A stretch of 6,627 nucleotides of DNA from Alphaproteobacteria bacterium (GTDB lineage Bacteria; Pseudomonadota; Alphaproteobacteria; UBA8366). The notes under the pieces are model-generated. The model was not told the DNA's origin, ran no database searches, and worked only from the letters and a program-made list of their open reading frames with translations. The position numbers were made by a program, and so were the translations under genes. Numbering within the stretch: position 1 is the first letter of the stretch; each line of letters begins with the position of its first letter. The stretch spans positions 1 to 6,627 of the forward strand of contig JABJCS010000271.1 of the NCBI GenBank assembly GCA_018665505.1, given 5' to 3'. Shown here one piece after another: positions 6,078-6,627 of this stretch.

Positions 6078-6627
6078 ATGGCTGCAAATCAAATCACCGG
6101 ACGTTCGGCGTTCCTGTCACTGCTCAAGGACGAGGGCATCACGCATCTGTTCGGCAATCCCGGCACGACGGAATTGCCCATCATGCATGCGTTGAAGGAC
6201 CATCCGGATCTCACCTATGTCATGGGCATGCAGGAATCCGTCGTCGTCGCCATGGCGGATGGATTTTCGCGGGCGACGGGTCAACTCGTCGCCTGTAATG
6301 TCCACGTGGCGCCCGGCTTAGGTAATGCCATGGGCGCCCTCTACAATTGCAAATTCACGGGCACACCGCTCATCATCACGGCAGGTCAGCAAGAGTTGGG
6401 TCACGGGCTGACCGAACCCTTGCTTTACGATCCCTTGGTCCCGATGGCGGAGCCATTGGTTAAATGGGCGACGGAAATTACGCGCCTCGAGGACATGCCA
6501 CGCATCGTACGCCGCGCTGCCAAGATCGCGATGACACCGCCGATGGGCCCCGTCTTTATTTCCCTGCCGGGTGACATTTTGAACAACGAAGCCGGCATCG
6601 ATCTGAGCACGAGCACACGTATCGACA
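6078..6627 (+). CDS. ThDP-dependent enzyme, benzoylformate decarboxylase-like, N-terminal part (3' end outside window)
   Basis: The 183 visible residues form the N-terminal (PYR) domain of a thiamine diphosphate enzyme of the acetolactate synthase/2-oxoacid decarboxylase superfamily; full members have about 530-560 residues. The closest remembered relative is benzoylformate decarboxylase: GNPGTTELP (26-34), MQESVVVAMADG (51-62), VHVAPGLGNAMGAL (75-88), LIITAGQQ (98-105), PLVKWATE (126-133) and GPVFISLPGD (157-166) follow its order. Glu53 occupies the place of the ThDP-activating glutamate and His76 that of the active-site His70 of benzoylformate decarboxylase. Thr30 stands where that enzyme has Ser26, which contacts the substrate carboxylate. 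The ThDP/Mg-binding GDG-N motif lies outside the window. Decarboxylation of a 2-oxoacid is likely, the substrate uncertain; other carboligases of the superfamily are alternatives. It may open a new transcription unit after the terminator. Confidence 0.85.
   Translation, partial: MAANQITGRSAFLSLLKDEGITHLFGNPGTTELPIMHALKDHPDLTYVMGMQESVVVAMADGFSRATGQLVACNVHVAPGLGNAMGALYNCKFTGTPLIITAGQQELGHGLTEPLLYDPLVPMAEPLVKWATEITRLEDMPRIVRRAAKIAMTPPMGPVFISLPGDILNNEAGIDLSTSTRID

Noticed and set aside
1..6627. Search for defence systems, CRISPR arrays, insertion sequences, tRNA or attachment sites
   Set aside because: No repeat-spacer pattern, transposase, terminal inverted repeats or tRNA-like sequence was seen on reading either strand; the genes are metabolic families.

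Overview
The window carries six protein-coding genes and no RNA gene, mobile element, CRISPR array or phage feature that I can support. Moderately GC-rich DNA, dense packing, Shine-Dalgarno-led starts and the gene families present (acyl-CoA dehydrogenase, CaiB/BaiF CoA-transferase, nitronate monooxygenase-like flavoprotein, TTC38-like TPR protein, GlpD-like oxidase, ThDP decarboxylase) suggest a free-living heterotrophic proteobacterium, most likely an alphaproteobacterium. That taxonomic call is an inference from style; there is no phylogenetic marker here.

Left half, minus strand (1-2859): a compact three-gene operon read from right to left. It begins with a nitronate monooxygenase/2-nitropropane dioxygenase-family flavoprotein. 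A CaiB/BaiF family III CoA-transferase follows with a 4-base ATGA overlap, and then an acyl-CoA dehydrogenase cut by the left edge, whose ribosome-binding site overlaps the preceding stop codon. The CoA-transferase and dehydrogenase form a plausible activation-plus-dehydrogenation pair for a carboxylic acid. The flavoprotein would act on the same or a related substrate.

Centre (2860-2968): a 109-base divergent intergenic region that must hold the starts of both transcription units, with no strong promoter consensus.

Right half, plus strand (2969-6627): a TTC38-like TPR protein, then 67 bases later a GlpD-like FAD oxidoreductase whose FAD-binding end is well kept but whose GGKxTTYR-type block is replaced. 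A clean intrinsic terminator (6020-6052) closes this unit. Only 25 bases after it begins a ThDP-dependent enzyme resembling benzoylformate decarboxylase, cut by the right edge.

Together the window looks like an accessory catabolic region. The two most unusual items are the GlpD-like protein with an altered active-site block and its pairing with a bacterial TTC38-like protein of unknown biochemical role.
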